A DNA stretch of 64,000 bases from Kingdonia uniflora (GCA_014058105.1 JACGCM010000715.1:1550001-1614000); one strand, 5' to 3'. Positions 1 to 12,830 are shown, counted from the stretch's first letter. Notes: generated by a model from the letters alone, not told the origin. Translations and numbers: made by a program.

Positions 1-1912
1 GATTAGTACCTCCATATAATAGGAGATCCATTTGATGTAAGGTCGTTAAAAATATTTATCTTAAATTAGGAAATCTACTACTTAATTATTTATGTTCATA
101 TGTATTATGGTGGAGAAATCTAATATCTAGTTTCTACAAATTCAGCAAATCCCAAAATGTAGTTATATTTCTTATCTTATTAGTTTATCTATTTTTAGTT
201 CAAGTATTTTCATTAAAGAACACAAGATTGGAATAAACTTTTATTTTGGTTCATAATAGATGGCGATAATCCGTAATTTTATACTATTTTCTATAAAGAC
301 CCATTTTTGTCAGTTAGCATAGAGTCGATTTGGTTTAGTGAGAAGGTTGTGTTATGGTTGAATGAGTAAAGTTTTATTGGAATTGGATTGGTTTGTGTAG
401 AAGAAATTAGGCGAAGCTTGGATTAGCATTCGTAAAGGAAGTAGTTTTCTTTGATTAGAAGGTTTGATTGTGCATAAATATTGAATTAACATCAAATTTG
501 ACCTATGTCAATTAATATATGATATCTGATTTTGGATCTTCAAATGTGGGGTGGTTTAGTTTGGATTCAATTGGTGTTAGGTGGCTTTAAATCGTAGTTT
601 GATCTCAAATTTGGCATTTTGGGAGTTGGGGATGATTGATTTTTACTACTTTTGTATATGAAGACATTAGGATATTTGTATTGCGGTGGTTCAAAGATGT
701 AAGGTAGAATGATGAAAGTAAGGTTAGTTAAAGTATAATCTGAAAAATATAAAGCAATACGCCACTACATGATGCATTATGTTTGGTGACCCCGATTTGT
801 ACTTTAATTTGTTTTAATAGACCAATTTGTAGTTTGATGACTTTGCCCCAGTTTGTTTCCGACATTACTTTAAGTGTAGTGAAGTTAATCCTAAAGTTGA
901 TATATAAACTGAGTCATCGAACATTCCATAGTTCGACGGATCTTCCATCGATAGGGAGATATGATGTTCTTTACCTCTTTTAAATCTGGGGATAGGTGCA
1001 GGTGTGAACATCCCCTGTTCACGCCTATGATGTCATAATCATTTAACTTCGAGGTTCTTGCAAGATTTCATATCACAAATTAACCTATACCTCGGTCAAA
1101 TTAGTTGAATGTGTAAGGACTAGTGGAATGTAATGTATGATTAAATTAGTGCGTCAACCATTTATATTACTTCGGCTAGACCAGTGTGTCTGAGATAGGT
1201 AGAGTTTAACAGAAACAGACTACTCCTTTAATCTGGGAGAGAATCAAGGAAGGTACACCAAAAGAGATAACTACTAATCCTAATAAAGGAATAAGCTGAA
1301 ATAGGGAAGCTAGTTAAACTACGACCGCTATAAGATAGGGTTGGCGGACAGGACACTTACTAATCCTATACCTCGGTGCCCAGTAAACTCCATAAATGTG
1401 CCACTAACACACCATAAATGTGTACTCCAACAGAAATATAAAATATGGAGGTTCGTTCATGGTTGAAGTTATTGGCTCTATGTAACACTATAGTTTGAAC
1501 TTTGAAGAAAAAAAAATGTTTTTGATATAACGGGCTGTTTTTAATCATTATCATGGTGAAAAATAGTTAGTTCTAGTAGGTTAATGTTATGTCTGTATTT
1601 TCCTTTTTACCGTAATTAAGTTATGTGTTTGTTACTGCATTGGTGGTAGTTAGGTATTTCTTTATATAGTTGAATTGCGTAGTTTTTGTACTTACCTTAT
1701 TTAGATTTTGGTTGTTTTTCTATTCAAATTGTTCTATTTTTCTAACTGATCAAAAGTAATATCTGACTATATAAAGACGGGTTAGCTGTTTAGATTTTCA
1801 TACTAGACCTTATCCTTGAAAATCAATGACTATCCATAATGATCATAAAAGGCAATCATCTTCAGGGTCCAAGTTCAGTTGCAGCAATCATCAGGCCCAA
1901 CATCTAATCACC
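1..1912. repeat. Copy A of a long duplicated segment (uninterrupted)
   Basis: This stretch matches 46627-61463 once the LINE and the Harbinger element there are removed. In the first 135 bases I count about 7 differences. About 370 bases here (roughly 1150-1530) are missing from copy B, and copy B has about 90 bases near 61307-61400 that are missing here. The match ends at 1912, exactly where the broken LTR of Tat element 1 begins. I see no convincing gene in it: the short open frames at 783-983 and 1366-1554 have no recognisable content. Because the window starts inside the match, its left limit is unknown. Confidence 0.85.
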
Positions 1913-2077
1913 AGTTCATATTTTTCTGTTTAAGCTCGACCCACGTTCTTCATCAGTTCGTGGAGTAGGTGTCGATATTGACTGTTGATGTCACGTGTAG
2001 AATGCGTGAATCTAACATGGAGGTAGTTCGAACTAGAATAACTTGATTTGTGTTAGATCGAGGGATAGACCCCTACA
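1913..2077 (-). repeat. 3' LTR fragment of Tat element 1
   Basis: Bases 1918-2000 match 15885-15970 in the right LTR of the same element (both contain the stretch ending gatgtcacgtgtag). The fragment ends in ccctaca at 2077, which is the start TGTAGGGG of the LTR read on the minus strand. The bases just beyond (2078-2090, minus strand CGAGGGGGAGAT) are the purine-rich plus-strand primer. About 400 bases of the other end of the LTR are missing and copy A DNA is joined there instead. Confidence 0.85.
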
Positions 2078-2342
2078 ATCTCCCCCTCGCAACTGAAGTC
2101 ACGGGTGGCTTTGGTTGAGAAATAATTTTGTGGGTAGATGGGTATTTGGGTTAGAAGTGTGAAAATGAAGGAAGTAATGATGTGGATTTGACTGTATTGA
2201 AAATGCGAGTGTTATGGGAGGACGTTTGTGTATTGAATGGTGATAGGAATATGGATGTACGCGACGTTTAGGGTTTTAAGAGTTTCGGTAGTATTGAATG
2301 ATGACGCTTAGGGAAACGTACCTGCACATTAAATAATGGGGT

Positions 2343-2352
2343 TATGTAAATA
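2343..2352 (+). promoter_or_regulatory. Degenerate TATA box before ORFa, element 1
   Basis: The sequence tatgtaaata lies 76 bases before the ORFa start at 2419. It aligns with the better tatataaata boxes of elements 2 and 3. One base differs from them. Confidence 0.4.
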
Positions 2353-2418
2353 GTACCTGTACCGGGGATTGTGGCAAAGTACGTTCGTTTGCTGCAAAAT
2401 TCTCTAAAAGTTTTGATG

Positions 2419-2586
2419 ATGGTGAAGACCCAGAGAATGCTTCACGAAGAGAGGATTTCTGTTGAGCTGGAGAAGTTGAAGTTGAGATACTTCAGGATTT
2501 CTGTTGAGCCTACTCCTTTTCTCGTTCCACCGACGTATCAAGGTATCTCGGAAGAAAAAATGGCTAAAGCTGAGGAAGATTTTTAA
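2419..2586 (+). pseudogene. Tat antisense-side ORFa, element 1
   Basis: The frame begins MVKTQRM and is rich in Glu, Arg and Lys, then has a proline-rich PPTYQG motif, as in the other two copies. A TAA stops it at 2584-2586, but the same frame goes on with residues similar to those copies (an AEDKV motif follows), so the ancestral protein was longer, about 100 residues. No known family is recognised. It is read opposite to gag-pol and lies about 340 bases inside the 3' LTR. Confidence 0.5.
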
Positions 2587-3705
2587 TATATGTGGAGATT
2601 TTATCACATTGTCTTGATAGGCGAGCAACGTTAGATTTGTCTCCGCATCATTGCGGAAGATAAGGTTTGGGTGACAAATAAGGGATTTGGCAAAACTATA
2701 GGGCAGTTGTGCCGATGTCTTGCGTAGGACTGGATTCTAAGGTCGGGCCCTCTTCATCTCTACCAACTCTACGAAGGTGGTGGCTATAAAGGAGGCGACG
2801 GTGATAGTGGAGAAGGGAGGCGGAGAATGGAAGTCTACTTCTATACCTCCATCATTACTTGGCACTAAGAAGACCTTCTGTTTGAAGGGTTGGTTCAAGC
2901 ACTGAGTCCTCTGCTTTCATGCCCAGACTTCCTCCAAACCCAGTTTTTGGTCAGAGTAAGATGGTGTGAAGGAAAAAGGGCCTATGGTGACTTCCAATGC
3001 CTATTTTGCATCAGAGGATTCTTGGAGTTAAATATCACTAAAGTCAGATGAACTTAAGGATTTGATGTTTCGGAGTGCCTGAAAGGCTTATCATCTGTAA
3101 AACACATGAAAAAATTATTATCTGTAAAGTACCTGATTTTGGAGTACTTGAAAAACTTATTATCTGTAAAATACCTGAAAGATTTGATATCTTTGAAGTA
3201 CCTATAATTTATATTCGAGCTGAATAAAATTTGTTATCCAAACTCAGTGTTTATATATGTATAGAACAACTCTAAAAATCGAGCTATGAATGAATCGAAG
3301 ATTTATGAATATAGGATGAAAAGTTATGCATAAGATTATAACTTACAATCTGGTTATAATAATCAAGCTGCAAAAATATGGCTGTAACATGAAATATGTG
3401 TAATAAATTATCGAACTGAGTGACCGTGATTTATTGGGGGAGAAAAAAACTGTAGAATGTTTAGGATTGGAAATTTGAGCTCAGGGAGGTCATTTCGTCA
3501 ATTAAATGCGGAAAGAATAAGCTCAATATGGAATAGGCCGAATTAACTGAGGTTGATATGGAGTGATATGTTCAAATAATTTTTCTCAAGATACTAGGGT
3601 TTTCTATTATAAAAGAATAGGATAATATTACGAACTATGGGGGATTCGTATTACAAATGCATAAATAGGGTGAAAGGAGCTTTAAACAAGTGGATGAGAA
3701 TAGAA

Positions 3706-4059
3706 ATGGTATCGACTCGATCTGAGAGAATTTGTTATGCCGCTGAGGGGCGGTAGGCGATAAAGATAGCTGAAGTACGGGAATGGATTTTTGGCCTATT
3801 GGATTATGATGTTAAACTGCTAGTAAGGGAGTATCAATTTGAAGGTTTAGATTGGATGGGTAGGGAATGTGAGTATGAACGTTGTTTCAATGTGGAGCTG
3901 TTTCGGGAAGTGATGGTGGAACCTGCTGCTCAAAAAGATGCTTTGAGATTGATTGCTGAAGAAGAGATCGAACTAGAAGATATGAGGATTGCTGAAGGGG
4001 AAATGATTGGATGCGGTACACCAGGACATCATGGATGTTTTAGGTGTAATTATATGTAA
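3706..4059 (+). pseudogene. Tat antisense-side ORFb, element 1
   Basis: The frame starts MVSTRSERIC and has an in-frame TAG near 3754. After it the frame is open to 4059, with motifs AIKIAEVRE and LEDM shared with the ORFb copies at 19360 and 26056. This copy has a longer and different C-terminus than the 97-residue version of element 2. A cataaata box lies about 46 bases before the ATG. Function unknown. MVxTR at the start is also seen in ORFa, so the two could be old paralogues, but the similarity is slight. Confidence 0.5.
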
Positions 4060-4266
4060 GGGAGTGAATTGTGATGAGAGTGTGATGAATGTAAATAGGG
4101 GTGGTATGTATGTAAGAATATGAGTTTGAATAATTTTTAAAGAAATAAAATGCAAATGAAGTTTGAATTTGTCCTCTATTGCTGCTAATGTTGTTATGAC
4201 TGTTACAAAAAATGAATTTGAATACTTTTAAAATTTTGAGAGCTTTGGGAATGACGTCAGCACTTC

Positions 4267-4274
4267 TATAAGTA
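4267..4274 (+). promoter_or_regulatory. TATA-like box before ORFc, element 1
   Basis: The sequence tataagta lies 101 bases before the ORFc ATG at 4368. The same octamer is at 19864-19871 in element 2, about 110 bases before the corresponding position. In element 3 it has decayed to caataagt. Confidence 0.35.
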
Positions 4275-4367
4275 GAAGGAGAAAAAATAGAAAAAAACAG
4301 GTATCTATTGATATTGTCTATTATGTAAAAGCTGGGAAAGGCCGATTGCGTGTATGTGTGAGTCATC

Positions 4368-4790
4368 ATGAGTGTGGGGAGGTCAGGGGGAGATTTGGAA
4401 AAGAGAGATGAAAATAGATTAAAATATAGTGCAAAGAGTAATGATGGAAAAACGTTTTTACCGAAAAGGTATAAGACGTCTGACATTAATTGTGAAGGGG
4501 GTGCTTCGACTTCAAAACTGAGGACGGCTCGTGCGAGTCCCAATAACTGCCAGTAGTTAGAAAGTGAAAATATAAGGAATGCTTCATCTTCGTCATTCAA
4601 AGGTTTCTCAACTTTTAAAAACTTGAAGAGCAGTGAGAGAAGAAAGGGAAAAAATAGTTGAGAATCTGGTAAAAAATGAATCGAGAGTGATCAACAGTCA
4701 AAGCGTGAGAGAGTTACAGAGATAGAGTCACGAATGATTGTGAGGGAAGGATTCAGATTCACATTCCGACATGGAAGGTTTGTAGAGTAT
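4368..4790 (+). pseudogene. Tat antisense-side ORFc, element 1
   Basis: The frame starts MSVGRSGGD and is rich in Lys, Arg and Ser, like the intact 143-residue ORFc at 26673-27104. It is stopped by a TAG at 4554-4556, and the similarity goes on beyond that with further stops. The end of the similarity (caga-t-tcacattccgac, then gtttgtag) matches the place where the other copies have a possible 5' splice site. Function is unknown; the basic composition would suit a nuclear or nucleic-acid-binding protein, which is only a guess. Confidence 0.45.
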
Positions 4791-4963
4791 TTGTGGTATT
4801 TTGAATGTGTTGTATTTGAAAATCATTTTTGTGTTAGTGAAATCTAAAAAGTATCATTACAGCAATCTAGAAAAATATTTGTGATATATGATATACAATT
4901 TTTTTATATATGTGGGTTATGTATATGTAAAAGATAATAATGGGTACCTGGACCAATATGTAG

Positions 4964-7900
4964 GTTGATCGTGAGGAATGTTGGATCAAATCTTCTCTAT
5001 AGATTTGTAGTTGATATGGAGAATTCTCCTGTTAATAAGGCATCGACCTCTGGTCGATCGGCAGAGTCTGAGACTGTAATATCTAATAGGGAGGAAGAAG
5101 TAGGGGTTGATCAATTTCTTGATTTCCCTGGAAGATTGGTAACCTACCCTCTAAATTCTGATGTATTCAAAGAGTTTTGTAAAATCAAGGCTTCTGTAGG
5201 GGGAGATGGGGTATTTGTGTAGAACATACCGGTAGGAATTTTAGGAGTTGTATCGTAACAACAGGAGAGGAATATTTCTTTCTGTTGGCTGATTTAGAAA
5301 GAGAGAAACGTTATAGGGGTGTTGGCAAATCAATCTCGTTAGAGTATTTTGACAGAAACGTCCAGGGTGACTTGGCGGAGGGTTTTTTGTGTTACCTGTC
5401 TCAGTTGGAGTACGGGTTGAGTCTTCCCCTTACCAATTCAGCGAAAGGGATTATGAACATCATCGGGGCATGTCCTGTTCAGTTGAACGGGAACTTGTGG
5501 GAGGTGATAAATGTTTGTGAATTTCTGAACAAGTTATGGGAGGATGATGGGATTGAGAGGAGGATATCTCCTGAGGAAGTCTTGCAGTTTTTTGGGGTAC
5601 ACAAATTTTCTGCAAATGGAGGGGCATATTTTTTTTAGGAGTTTGACTTGACCTCGTTTCTTCGATCTGAACTCAGCAGGTCGACCATGAAATTATAATG
5701 TGATATCGGTGAAGGGTGATTGCCTTCAAAGAGTTGATGAAGAACCCATGGAACTTCTGCGCAGAACTATAAAACAAAGTATGACAATGTTTAATGAATA
5801 AAATTGGTATGTTGAAAATATATGTTGCTTCACTGAGGATAATGTGTTGTTGACCGACAGGTCCTTAATCAAGGGTGACGAGGAAAGAATCTCTGTTGGA
5901 CACTGTTGCTCAGGAAGGGACAAAGTTCGAGGCTATACTGAAAAAACTTGTCATAAGCAGAAAGAAACATGCTAATTACCGATCCGAGAAATTTCAAAAG
6001 TCTCAATCGGTAAGGCTAATAGCGGGCGCTTAGGGCATCAAGATGAGGGGAACTGATGGGGAGAGGCGAGTAAACTTGCCCAAGGCCTCTGGAGTGGACT
6101 TCACAGGTGTGCCGAAGTCTACTACGTCAAGCAAGATAGCTCAGGCATTTCCAAAGAAGAAGATGCTTAAGTATGGTTCGACCTTGGGAACTACATGAAG
6201 TGGTGAGGCCGAAGGAGTGGCAAAAAAGTGGAGGGTCGAGCCTTCTGAACTAATAGGGGAGAAGGTCGTAGAGGATCAATCTATTATAGGCGATAAGCTG
6301 AAAGAGGTAGAGGAAAGGGCGAGGCTTACAACTTTCAATTGGAAGGAGGAGATGAGCAAAATGGTAAGTTCATTTGTTTAAATATGTGATGAATTTTGAT
6401 AATGATTCGAGCTAGCAGTGAGGTTGATATTGTTTGCTTTTGTAGGCTGCTCATTTGATGAAGAGGATATGCCTCGGGGTCGAGGAGGAGAAAGCTAAGC
6501 TGAAGAAGGGGAAGGTCGAGCTTGAGAAGAAGGTAGCTCGACTGAAAGCTGAATTGATTAAGGAGATTAACGATCTTGAAGGCATCTCAAGAGGTGGAGA
6601 TTAACGATCTTTTAGCGGAACCGAGATGCAATATGGAGGAGGTGGTAACTGAGCGTGACAGACTCGGGTGCCACCTTATCACCAAGGGGTATTCTGAAGA
6701 TGAGGTGAATGCCATTATGGCGGACACCTATGTTGAGAAGGATGAAGATAATGAGGTGGAAGATGTTGCTACTGGAATTGTTGATGGGTTGGATGACGTC
6801 TCTCCCTAAATGGTGTAAAACAACCAGTGGGATGACAATGAGCATCTAGAGGAAGGAAACGAGAAGGTTGAGTAGAATGTTTCTCTGTGATTGTTTGAAT
6901 TGTTTTGAATGCTGTAATCTGCTGGAATATGGTCTGTTAGATAGATTTCTGTAGGCTAAAATACTTTTGTAAACCTTGTTGTAGGAACGTAGGAAATGCG
7001 CCTCAGAATAAAAGATTTAGAGACTGAGCTTGCTAAGGAGAGAGATACCTCAACGTCCCTATTGTCTTCGCAAGTGGAGCCGCAGGTTTGAAAATAACAA
7101 GAAATATTTGACTCGTATGCTTCATTAGTCTAGAGTTACAAAGTAAAAAGTAGAGTATAGAGACAGACGAAAAACCTGCGATCAGTTTATGGGTAATGCC
7201 GCTCAATAGTGTATAGAAAATAGTAAGATATTGAAAAATTAAAATATAGAGAATATATAGCTTAGAATTGGAAGTATGTGTCGTTGTTTGTCCAACTGAG
7301 ATTATACTTCGACCTTAAGTTTAGAAGCAGTTTCACACAGTAGATATCAAAAAATAGAAATTTTGTTAGAAATGAGATGTATGTATCGAGTAAATGTCCT
7401 TAATCAAACTCTATATAATGTATATGGGATGTGCAGATCGAATTAGAGTCAGCTCGCTTTCGCGAAGATGAGATACGATAATGTAACCAAGAATTTATGG
7501 AGGAGTTTGATAGGATGAAAGAGGCGAATGGAGACATAGAAGATCAATATGTAAAGGTACACTTCAAATTTGTTGAGGCAACCCAAACTGCTGACGACCT
7601 TGCTCAAAAAATTGAGGAGAAGGATACTGAAATTAGTAATGGGCAAAAAGTGCCCGCAGAGATAAATGAGCATGCAGCGATGCTCAAAAGCCAGAATGAT
7701 GTACTAATGGCATAGAGTAGGGATGCTGGCATGGCTCTATACCATATATAGGCTTTAGAAAAAGTAGAGGAAGGCCGTTCTGTGGCTAATCTGAAGGACC
7801 AAATGATCAATAAAACGAACGATCAGGTGCAAACTCGAGCTGATCTAGTGAGTACTTGAAACGAGCTAGAGCGATTGAAAAAGAAAATGGTTAAGAAAAA

Positions 7901-8867
7901 TAGCGAGCTGAAGAAAGGTTGAGATGACCTATCTACCTCTTAATTTACGGTTGAGCAGTTGAATAGAGCCTTACCTACTAAGGATATGGAGTTTCGAATA
8001 GTGTAACGGAAGTGTGATGATTTGAATTAAAGGGTGGCACAATTGAAGACCGAATTCGCGTGCCAGAAACGTCAAGGCTGGAGTGCGCTTGAGGAAGAAT
8101 AAAAGTGATAGCAAGGTCTCCCTTGTTTAAGGGGATGTAGTTTGCCTATCAGATCAAATAAGAGAGCTGGAGGGAATTGTAGCTCGAACTCAAGGTCATG
8201 TGCAAAAAGGAAATAAACGGTTGCCAAAATAAGTTGGACACTGCTATTACCAGGGAATAAGGGTTAGAGCGGACTATCAAAGGTAAGGAGATTTTGATTT
8301 AGAAGCATGATGAGTTGTTAAAGAAGTCTCCGGCTGGGGGAAATTTAAATAGGGAGCTTAAGGAACTTCGTGCTCAGATGGCAGATTTGAGGGTGATTAA
8401 TCAGGCTGAATCAGCTAAAGCCGGCAAGAAAGCAGAAGAGAACATCGCGTTCACGGCTTGAATAAATAGCAAAATGAAATGGCAAGAAGAACGGTACAAA
8501 AGGTTGTATAATTGCCTTCAGATGGCGAGAACAAATTTTTCTAAGGCGGTTATGCCCAAGGCATCGCACTCAAAATTGGTGATGGCGGTGATAGCCTATT
8601 TTATAGAGGAGGTAAAAGGGCTTGAGTTAGAGAGAGATACCTTGCATGATTGTTTGTCAGAAAGAGAATACATCTGCAGAGCTGATATAGATCGAGGAAA
8701 TTGTATGAACTCCATAGAAATCGGAGTTAAGCTCTCGACGTGCTGAATTGTTATAACAGAGCAGGATTGCTATGACTTCTCAAGCTCGAGAATTTATCGT
8801 TGGTCGTCCTCCTGCTGTAGGGGAAAGCGTGGCTGACCTCCCAACAACAGAAAATAATCTATTGTAA
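4964..8867 (+). pseudogene. Tat antisense long ORF (aORF), element 1: gypsy-type transposon domain plus coiled coil
   Basis: This is the long plus-strand gene found between integrase and the 3' LTR. The N-terminal part (about 4965-5640) contains GLSLPLTNSAKG, PVQLNGNLWEVI and ISPEEVLQFFGV, a layout like the PF04195 'putative gypsy type transposon' domain (G.xlPL ... QLxPNxW). After it come Glu/Lys/Leu-rich coiled-coil segments to 8867. Four introns can be proposed by comparison with the other copies: 5779-5860, 6364-6445 (gtaag...tgtag, phase 0), 6867-6984 and 7086-7436. Many stops show that it is dead. The role of this protein in the Tat life cycle is not known. Confidence 0.62.
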
Positions 8868-8910
8868 TGGTTGTATATGTAACCTGAAAATAGTATCTGT
8901 TACAGCCATA

Positions 8911-9520
8911 TAAGAGATGAAAGCTAGTTTTACCTTTGCATTATCGTATGTCTAGGAGAGTTCTTTGCTTAAAAACTAGTATTACCTTCATTTTAGTAGC
9001 AGAGTAGTAATGTCGCGGCTATATTGAATGAGATGAAAGATAGTTTTCCTTTGCTTTATCTTATGTCTGGTAGAGTTCCTCGATTGAAAACTAGTACTAC
9101 ATTTATTTTAATCTCGGAGTATAATAGAGTCGGTTAAATTAACTGTTATTCTTGTTTTAACCGATATAATGTCGCAACCATATTGAATTAGATGAAATCT
9201 AGTTTTACCTTTAATTTATCTTATGTTTGGTAGAGGACCTCGATTGAAAACTAGTATTACCTTTGTTTTAATCTTAAAGTATAGTAGAGTCAGTCAAATC
9301 AAGTGTTATCATTATTTTACCCGATATAATATCGTAGCCATATTTAATGAGATAAAAGCTATTTTTACCTTTGCTTTATCTTATGCCTGGTGGAGTTCCT
9401 CAGTTGAAAACTAGTATTACTTTTGTTTTAGAGTCGGTCAAATCAAGTGTTATCCTTATTTTAACCGGAATAGAGGTCGATTGAAAGCTAGTCTTACCTA
9501 TGCTTTAATCTATATAATGT
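8911..9520. repeat. About 160-bp tandem repeats, element 1
   Basis: A unit starting gatgaaagctagttttacc recurs at about 8916, 9032, 9191 and 9351. The last two intervals are 159-160 bases and the first is shorter, about 116. Copies are diverged. The array fills the gap between the tail of the plus-strand aORF and the tail of the minus-strand integrase, as in elements 2 and 3. Confidence 0.75.
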
Positions 9521-9639
9521 CTACATAAGTAGAGAGTTGTGTGGGAAAAAACTTGGAAGTTTTCATTGAATAGAAAAGGATGTAGATTGGATTAAGATGA
9601 AAATCCCACTTTTGGAATGGAGAAAAAGAGAATTCAAAA

Positions 9640-10829
9640 TGGAGTAGTGAGAGACTTAACGATAGTACCATTTCAGTTGCCTAGTATTCCAAGGATTTGA
9701 GATATGAAATCCCTCTTCTGTCATGAGGTAATATGATCCTAGGCCTGTGAGACCTGTAATAAGAAATGGACCGTCCTAATTTTTTGCTAGTTTCCCGGCA
9801 TGAGGCTCTTTTCTGTTTTGAGAGATTTTTCTAAAGACGAGATCATCGATTTGAAAAGTACAGCTTCAAACTTGTCTATTGTATGAACTTGCCGGCATAT
9901 GGTGATATTGACCTAGGCTAGCAACGGCACGTTCCCTGGTCTCATCGATCCAATTGAAGTTGCAGGCCAATTCAAACTTATTTTTGTCATCAGTGAGCTC
10001 ATGATCTCTGACTGGATGATGGTATTTTGAGGGAATGGCAGCTTTGGTCCCATTGGCAAAGAGGAATGGGGTGCAGCCAGTTGATTGACATGGAGTGGTA
10101 CGATAAGCCCATAAGATATGAGGAAGTTCTTGAACCCATTTCCCTTTTTTCTGCGAGTGAAGCCTTTTCTTGAGTCCATCCACGATGGTTTTGTTGGTAA
10201 TTTCAGCTTGGCCATTGCCTTGAGGGTAATAGGGGTTGGACGGTGAGTGGATGATATTGTGTTTATTGAGGAAAGCTATGACTTTTTCTCCAACGAATTA
10301 TGACCTATTATCGATACGAATTAGGTGGGGGCATCCAAACCAAGTAATGATGTGTTCCCAGATAAAAGAGATGACCTCTTCTTTTCTGGCTTGACAGAGT
10401 GGAACTACCTCTACCCATATTATACAATAATCTGCAGCTATGAGTAGGTATCGACAGTTACCTAGAGAACTTGGAAATTCGTTGACAAGATCGAGCGCCC
10501 ATCTTTTGAATGGCCAAAATACCTTGCTTGCATTTAGTTCGAGCGCAGGGGCGCGCGTATCATATGTCCATGTCGCTGACATGTATCAAATTTACGTGAG
10601 TACTCTTCTACTTGCTTGCGCATGCCCGTCTAAAATACTCCATGTATAATGGCTCTATCTACGAGTGATCGACCTGCGGCATGGGAGCCGCAAGCCCCTT
10701 CATGTAAATTGCAGAGCATCTCGTCCGCTTTCTTTCTGGAGAGGCACTTTAGGTAAGCCCCATAATTGAACGACAGTATAAAGAACCATTTTGATTTGTG
10801 TAGCACTTTGATTTGTTGATCAGCTGTCA
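9640..10829 (-). pseudogene. Integrase region, Tat element 1
   Basis: On the minus strand the zinc-binding part is visible as NLHEGACGSHAAG (about 10680-10720), followed by the core: WALDLVNEF (first Asp, about 10490), RIDNRS (second Asp position, about 10300), then SNPYYPQGNGQAEI with the third acidic residue (about 10200-10240), and AYRTTPCQSTGCTPF. The C-terminal part to about 9640 has GPFLITGL and ends in SNPWN. There is no chromodomain. Several frameshifts and stops split it. Its normal job is to insert the cDNA into the genome. Confidence 0.85.
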
Positions 10830-11639
10830 GCGCTCCTTTGGGTCTGCTTGAAGTGGTCTATTATATTTACTGTCGATATCGAGGTAGGCTAGGAAGGGCT
10901 TTTGCCAATCATCGTCTTCCTCTTTATCGCCCCCAGTGTTTATCGTGCATACAGAAATGTAATCAATATTAAAGGTTGAAATTACTTCGATCTGAAGATA
11001 TCGAGCTTCTATTCCTAAGACCCCAGCTAGATATGCCAAGGAATCAACGTGTCTGTTTTCACCTCAAGGAAGATAATCGAGAGTTGCTTGCGCAAACTTT
11101 CTCATCCTATCTACGACGAGGGCTGGGTATTCGATCATCTTGTCATTCTTCTTGTATTTCTCAGAGTAATGGTGAGCGATGAGTAGTAAATCTATGTAAA
11201 CTGAGAGTTCTGGAACACCGAGCTCAAGTGCAAGGTCGAGTCCATGAATGATAGATTCATATTCGGTGACATTGTTGGAGGCTTCAAAATCCAAGCAGAT
11301 TGATTTCTCGATTTTATCGTTGAAAGGGGTAATCAATACAATTACAATTCCTGACCCTGCGGGTCCTGCTGATCCATCTGTAAGAAGTCTCCACCCTTTC
11401 CTTATAATCCATTCAGCTTTCTCGTTAAATGCTTTGGGGGGTGGATCTTCTGTAAGTTCCTCTACAAGCTCAAGATCGTGCTCCTCCTTCTCGGGATCTT
11501 CCACTGGAAAATCTGCGAGAAAATGTGTAACAGCCTGACCCTTTTCAGAATGAGGTTGTTCAAACTTGATATCATGTTCTCCCAAACTGACTGACCATTG
11601 TTGCACTCTCCTTGATTTTTCTTTTTTGGACAAAACCTC
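10830..11639 (-). pseudogene. Second (archaeal-type) RNase H, Tat element 1
   Basis: A 189-residue open stretch (11064-11633) contains WRLLTDGSAGPAGSGI with the first Asp, NNVTEYESIIHGL with the Glu, and VYIDLLLIAHH with the next Asp. This pattern is the extra RNase H domain that marks the Tat clade and lies after the usual RT-linked RNase H. Bases 10830-11063 code the linker to integrase (CTINTGGDKEEDDDWQKPF), partly in another frame. Confidence 0.8.
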
Positions 11640-12830
11640 CGGAAGTGGGTATTTTTGTCATGACTTTGACTGAATGAGTTTGGAAGTAGTTTTTAAGCTT
11701 CTGTGAAGTATAAACAAGAGTTAGAAGGAGTTTCTCAATTTTAGAATACCTTATTTCCGCTAGAGTGAGGATTTTGCTGATGAAGTAGACTGGTTTCCCG
11801 ATTTTTACTTTAAGTCAAATGAGAACTAAGCTGATTAAAGTATCTATAACTGCTAGGTAGATAATCAGTTCCTCATTATTTATTGGGGTGCACATTATGG
11901 GAGACCTCCCCAAATAGCTTTTGAGATCCTGAAAAGCTACTTTGTATTTTGATGTCCATTGGATCTCTGCATTAGGCTGAAATTTTCATCGTTTGATACA
12001 AATACAGAGTAGTAGAAATAACTAACGACAACAGTCTAATGATTTTGAAACAAATCAGTTGATTGCAGCAATCCTGTTGGCAAGTTTATGTACGTCTTTC
12101 ATTGTAGATGGAGATGGCATGTTGTGGAGAGCCCAGATTTGATCTTGATCAGCCTCAATCCCTTTTTATCTTATAAGATGGCTAAGAAATTAACCAGAAT
12201 GTACTCCAAATTGATACTTATCAGGATTGAGACGCATCCTGTAAGATCAAAGAATGTTGAATATTGTGTTAAGATTTGTAATGTGGTTGGCTAACTGTAT
12301 GCTCTTGCACGAGAGATCATCGATGTAGACTTCCGCAACTTTCCCAAGATGTGCTTTGAACATAGTAGTCATCAACCATTGATAAGTCGCGCCTATATTT
12401 TTTAGTCTAAAGGGCATGACTTTGTAACAGTAAAGTCCTATTTTTAGTGATGAAAGTGTTATTTTCTTGATCTTCTTCCAAGAGTAGAATCTGATTGCAT
12501 CCAGAAGAAGCTTCCATCATAGATAGGAGTTCGTGACCTTCTGTAGAATCAAGGATTTGATAAATGTTAGGAAGAGGGAAACAGTCATTTAGAGTGTGTT
12601 TGCCTAGATCTTTAAAATCTACGCAAACTTGGACTTTTCCTTTCTTCTTTGTGAGAACGACGATGTTGGATATCCAATCTAGATATTTGGCTTCTCGAAT
12701 GAATCCTACTTTGATAATCCATTTAATCTCTATGTTAACTTCATCTTAAAGTCGAGGTGATAGTTGTCGCTATTTCAGGTTGACCGCCGTGGCGTTGATG
12801 TTGATAACTAATTTGTGACATGCCTTGGCT
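11640..12830 (-). pseudogene. Reverse transcriptase with Ty3-type RNase H, Tat element 1
   Basis: Minus-strand reading gives IIKVGFIREAKY (about 12665-12720), VCVDFKDL, then the catalytic block EVYIDDLSCKS at about 12303-12334. The RT-linked RNase H follows with ELIIYLAV and KPVYFISKIL (about 11760-11880). The frame is broken many times, so no full RT could be made. The YIDD box itself is intact. Confidence 0.85.

Noticed and set aside
783..983. 66-codon open frame in copy A
   Set aside because: No known motif, and the copy B counterpart is split by the Harbinger insertion; chance frame in AT-rich DNA.
1366..1554. 62-codon open frame on the minus strand
   Set aside because: It lies in the part absent from copy B and has no recognisable content.
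4040..4600. 186-codon open frame on the minus strand
   Set aside because: It is the shadow of ORFb and ORFc; the conserved frames across the three copies are on the plus strand.
9640..9866. Search for a chromodomain after integrase
   Set aside because: The three copies end shortly after the SNPWN block with no chromodomain pattern, as expected for Tat elements.
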